This document shows positions 39,501 through 45,500 of a stretch of 64,000 nt of DNA, one piece after another (the first letter of the stretch is position 1; each line of letters begins with the position of its first letter). The stretch lies in assembly GCA_030220185.1 (NCBI GenBank), contig JASPKZ010009863.1:38326-102325 (forward strand), given 5' to 3'. Made by a program: the position numbers and the translations under genes. Under the pieces are notes generated by a model. That model did no database searches. It was not told the DNA's origin and was given only the letters and a program-made list of their open reading frames with translations. The DNA comes from Diploptera punctata (Eukaryota; Arthropoda; Insecta; Blattodea; Blaberidae).

Positions 39501-42500
39501 ACCAAAAAAGTGATTTCGGTACAGTGTAACTACAATACAATTATTATTTACAATATATAATACATCTGTATTTGTGGTGCATGTAGTTAGTTAAGGTAAT
39601 ACATTTCAAGCTCGAAGGTTAGGTGTTCGAGTCCAAGTGAATCAGTATTTTTAAACTTGCCTAAACCTTCTGAGAGCTCCATGGCCCTAGCGTCGAATCA
39701 GCCTCTAACAGGAATGAGTACCAGATGCTTGTTATTGGGTAAAGGTGACTGTCAAACAGTGACTGACATCTCGTTTTAATAAGGTTAGAGCTTTAACGTC
39801 CTACTGTTCCAAGGGCCTCCTGAAGCCTGTAATGGGATCACTTTGCCTTTAGAAATGAAATTGTGTGTTTAGTGTGATGTTGTTTGCAGGCCAGTCAGTA
39901 TATTATCGAGTACCTGTTTCGATTCCTGGCGAGACTTCAACCTATTTCTCAAGATACTCAACTAAATGTTATAAAGAGATTTGTGGCTTCCCTAACACAT
40001 CAGGGCGTTCCGATACAAGGGATTCTGAAACCTGCAGGTATGTCACAAACAAAATGTCAAGGAAAAGTTTCATTTCATACTGTATTTCATTTCAGTTCTT
40101 TAAAATTGTATAAAATTACTGGAAAATGGAACATTATCGGTACTGTAATATTCAGAAAAATGGACTCCACTATCACCAACATATGAACAAACTACAATTA
40201 TGAGGTGAGATGTTAAATTATAACTCATTTATTTATTAAAATATACCTCATAGTGTCACTTCCTTAAAATATTAATGAAAACTATGAAAAGATTAATTAG
40301 GGGTCATTGCTTGCGAAACAGTATGATGCAAAACATCAATAACTTTTTCATATTTGAAGAGAAAAATTATACACTCACACTTTTGCTTCTATCTTAATAG
40401 CATTTTGTGCACGGGAATTATCAGCGTATATAAGAGAAGAATTTACATTTAGATTGGTACTTGTTCAGGTAGCTCACTCGGTTAGAACATTTGCCTAGAG
40501 TGTGAAAGGTCCTGGGTTCAAGCCCCCAGTCTGAGCGCACAATATTTCTCTTTAAAAATGATTTATCCATCATTGAGATGTATGAAATGAATAATAAAAA
40601 CATTAAACTCCAAATTTGTTTAAAATATTATATTTAAGGTGACGTATAAAGAATTTTTACCATAGCATTACCAATGGGGGGGAGGCTTCGTAGGCCCACT
40701 GACTCAATATTTATATTTTGTATCCACGTCCTTTGACATATGAACTTGAAATTAAAGGTAATTGTTCATTACTGTATTTACAATTGAGTAATTATAGAAT
40801 GAATTAATTAAATTAATTTTAATTAATTTTAATTAATTTTAATTAATTTATTTGATTTTATGATGATCTTGTAGAAGATTTCTGGGCTGTTGGCCGTGGT
40901 CTTGAGGCTTGTAGTTCCCCGACATTTCGCCAGAGACTGCGTATGGCATCCTCAAGGGTTGTCTTGAGTCTCAAGACAACCCTTGAGGATGCCGGACGCA
41001 GTCTCTGGCGAAACGTCGGGGAACTACAAGCTTCAAGACCACGGCCAACAGCCTGGAAATCTTCTACAAGATCATCATAGTAACTCCGGCCGTTAAAGCC
41101 TTAGTCAATATATTTGATTTTAAGTTGGGAAAATCAACTATTACCTGCTCTCAGTGCAGCAAACACAGCAAGAAGACGGTGTTGTGTGAAATATGTGTTT
41201 CGGAATGAGATAATAAATTCAGTTTGAGTCATCTAGTGGACTGAAATTAAATAGTTTTTTTTATAAGACAACACAATTACGAACATTACTGGAAAAAATT
41301 ATGCAAAGTGAATTTTATGATTTGTTAATTTTGTTCCTATTGTAATTAAATTTTTTATTATCCAGTGTACAAAAATGATATCTAAGCAGTTCTAAGTGTT
41401 TTCAGTGCCATCAGAAGTAAATAAACTTGCATTACGACAAATTAAATTGCCACTTTCTTTCTGGGCCTCTGAGGTCCTCCCCATTGGTATTAAATGTAAC
41501 AAAAATTACCTTGCTAATGCTAGGGTTAATTTTCATAAATTAACTCATAAATTGGCAAAACAATAATTTCTTGTATTTGTTATTTAAATGTGGCAGACCA
41601 CATTGAAAACGAAATTGTGCACAACTGTTATTATTAGGTATATTGTCAACTTTTATAAGATTCATGATGTGTTCCGTTGAGATATTATTCAAAATTAAAA
41701 TATATAGGAAGAACAAACAAAAGTTTTAAAGAACATTTTCGAGACTTTATGCACGCAGAAGGAAAATCAAGCTATGCAAATCACGTTATCCATGAAGGAC
41801 ATCGCATGTTAAATATTGAAAACACCGTAACAGTAATGCACAGAGAAAATAATGCAGCGAAGATAAATGCACCCAAAGAGAGAGAAATCATGAAAGCAGC
41901 TCACAACAATGACAATCTGATAAACAAAAATGAACCCAAAACATGTAACCCCCTCTACCAGATCTTCAGTGAAACACCAGTTTTGAATCCTGCCGATGAT
42001 GGGATAAGTCCCAAAAGCGCTACAGTTAAATAATTAAGTTGAGGAGACGGATCTTTCAGGTGAATATTCCATAATTTTATATTTTAATTTTAGGTATATT
42101 GTGTAATTCCACACACATTTCAGTAATTTCCTATCATTAGCTTTCTTCAGTTTTATTAACCCATTTGCTTCAGGTTTAAATGCTCAATACATTTCCCCAG
42201 AAACTGGATTTAAGCCACCGTAAATTATATTGTCTATTTTCAGACATTCAAAACAACCAAAAGATAACGGTACCTAAAATCACAATAAGGGTGAAGGCAA
42301 AAACCAATTCTTCTATTATTAATAAATGTTAACAAAGGATTACCCTGCCAAGGGATGTACAAAATGTTTTTTTTTATTCAATGCCCCAGGTTGTCATTTC
42401 GACATTTCTGGTGTTCTCTCAGGACATTGGCTTAATTGTAACCCACTTCTGAAGTTGGGGCACCTGGAAGGTGGAGTTACATTATCCCGATGATATGATG

Positions 42501-45500
42501 GGTGATAAATGATAATGAAGGACCAGGAGAGTTCTTGACCTAAACTTAACCTAAATTCCAGACCATGGGCAACCACAGAAATTATTCTCTTTAAGGAAAA
42601 ATTCCTGTGGTTTGACCGGGAATCGAAGCCGGGACCTCATGAACACTAGTCAGAAACGCTGAACGCTAGCCCATGAGGCTGGTGTAAAATGTTAAAAATA
42701 TATATTTAGATTCAATAAGACATGTATAACAACATCTTCAATCCAAATATTTTTATTATTTTCCTAGGAGAGGTGAAAAAGAATTAATATACTCGACATT
42801 TTTTTTATATTTTGATGAACATCATATATTTTATATTTTTACTTTGATATAAAAATTATGATTACCCCTTTCATTAATTAGTGTGTCTAGAACATCCAGT
42901 AAAAATTTCAGACCCAAACCAATCGGGACAAAATGTTGCAAAATATATAACAACAGAATTAAGCGAGTGTACCTCGTCTTCTGAGTCGAAGGCCATATAA
43001 CAGCTGGCGAGTCGACCTCTTTTTTGAGGCAAATGGGTTAAACCACTTTCATTTCAGTCCTGACAGGATTAACCTATCAATCATTCTGATTTTCATACAT
43101 CCTATTCTTAATTTTCTTGGGAGATATACTTGTTTTACGTAACTATTAGATAAATTAAAACAATTAGTGTATCATATGGGACACATTGTGAATTTAAGGG
43201 TTAAATCTATAGTGATTTTTCTTATAAAAGTTTGACATTAATTTCTGTCACATGGCATTTCTTCAGCAGTGATGCTACTATTTAAGTTCCAACTCTCATA
43301 TAATGTCAGTTGTATATTTTACCGATGTATAATTTTAGTTTGATTTAATACTGGGAACATGTGAATGACATGTGATACCAAGTGTTCGGAAGTCAGTCAG
43401 TTCACAGATGTTGTAGACCATAGCTTTTGTTAAGAATCAAATGAATCGTGAATTCTTCTTACCTCATACTTCTATATTTTTTAAACACAGCACCGCAGTA
43501 TCGGTGACCATCTTCACCATCATCAGCTGTTTTCACGACAGCTGATGATGGTCGCCGATACTGCGGTGCTGTGTTTAAGGCAAGATAGTCGTTATCCGGG
43601 TCAAAAAATTCATGAAAATTTGGTCCCAAATAGATGGTCATATGTATTCACGTAGACTTTCACGGCCGGAGTTGCTATGATGATCTTGAAGAAGATTTTC
43701 GGGCTGTAGGCCGTGGTCGTGAGGCTTGTAGTTCCCCGATGTTTCGCCAGAGACTGCGTCTGGCATCCTCAAGGGTTGTCTTGAGACTGGCAATTCTGTC
43801 CGCTGTCTGTCAACCAATCAGAAGACAGATATAACGTACAGTCGACTAGACCATCAAACAGCAATCTCATTGGAGCAATGGAAGTCCCTAACGCTGACCA
43901 ATCAGAAGGCAGATACAACTTACGAACACATCGCGGTGAACGTATAAATAAGACAGACAGCGGACAGAATTGCCAGTCTCAAGACAACCCTTGAGGATGC
44001 CAGACGCAGTCTCTGGCGAAATGTTGGGGAACTACAAGCCTCACGACCACGGCCTACAGCCCGAAAATCTTCTTCAAGATCATCATAGATGGTCATATAT
44101 TATGTCCTTTTAATGATCCATCCATAGTAATTCTGCCCGAAGGCAGGTCCTTCACTGCAATCATAGCATTTTCATGCTATGCTTGCAGCTTTACTAGGGA
44201 ATTGTAGATGTGGTAGCTTCCCGTTGCTTTCCACACTGGTGAAGGATGATGATGATGATGACCATATGATTTCAGGGACCGTTTGGGCCTTAAAGTTTTC
44301 CTGATATTTGTCTTACAGGTGAGGAAAAACCCCGATAAAAACCTCACCCAGAAAAACTGCCCCGACCGGGGATACCTCAAGACCGCAGCGGTGGACCCTT
44401 TTAATGATATCACACTGAAAATTTTTATGGTATATCTGGGGACTTCCTGCTCTGCATTTAGCCTAGAATGGTTAACATACACTTTATTAGGAAGAAGGAA
44501 TTATTTGTCTTAAATTTAATGATTTTTTAAATGTGACGTTACATTACCTTACATTGGTACACTTTACTCATTTCCTGTAATTCTGATGGCAATGAAATTT
44601 TAACTACCCTTCATCACTGTATGTGAAAATATAACCATGCAGTATTACTTTAATATATGCATTTTTATGGCCGTATGGCTCTGGTTAGTATGCGTCAATA
44701 AATTAATGATTTATTATATATGTAAAAAATTAAATAATATGAATATTTTCTAAATTTTATTTACAATCTTGCATTTTCATACAAACATACACCTGTTAAC
44801 ATGCTCTGAAAATTTCATGACCCTAGGTTAAATTGTTTTTGAGAAAAGTGTACCAATGCAATGAAAAATATAATTTTTGGAGAAAGAGAAAATAAAATTA
44901 ATTACATGCTCTAACCTTAAAAATTCACATTTAGAATTTTCCAGCGCCATAACTTTCATCCCCCTCTCCTTCCATAAAAATGTTCAGTGTGATATCATTA
45001 ACCTTTACACTGCTACGAACGGGTATATCCGTTGGCAAAGAAAATGCTTGCTGTGCTATGGGTGTGTATATCCATTCTCAACTCCAAACGCCTGCTAGTT
45101 ATATAATACGTATTGCATTGCTTTCAAACTAAGGAGGCATATACTGCCATCTCCTAGGAACCTAAATAAACTTTTTCCATATTTCTCCCTGCATTGAGCA
45201 AGGAGGGTTTTAAAGGCTGGAAATATCTCAGCAGTGAAAAGGTAAAAAGGTCTACCGCTGTGGTTTCGAGGTAGCATGCTGCCTTGTCACACAGCGGGTC
45301 TGGGTTCGATCCCAGTTGGGGCAGTTTTTCTGGGTGAGGTTTTTACCGGAGTTTTCCCTCACCTGTAAAACAAATGTCAGGAAAACTTCAAGGCCCAAAC
45401 GGTCCCCAAAATCATATGGCCATCATCATCATCATCACCATCATCCTTATCATCATCATCCTTCACCAGTGTGGAAAGCAACGGGAAGCTTCCACACCTA

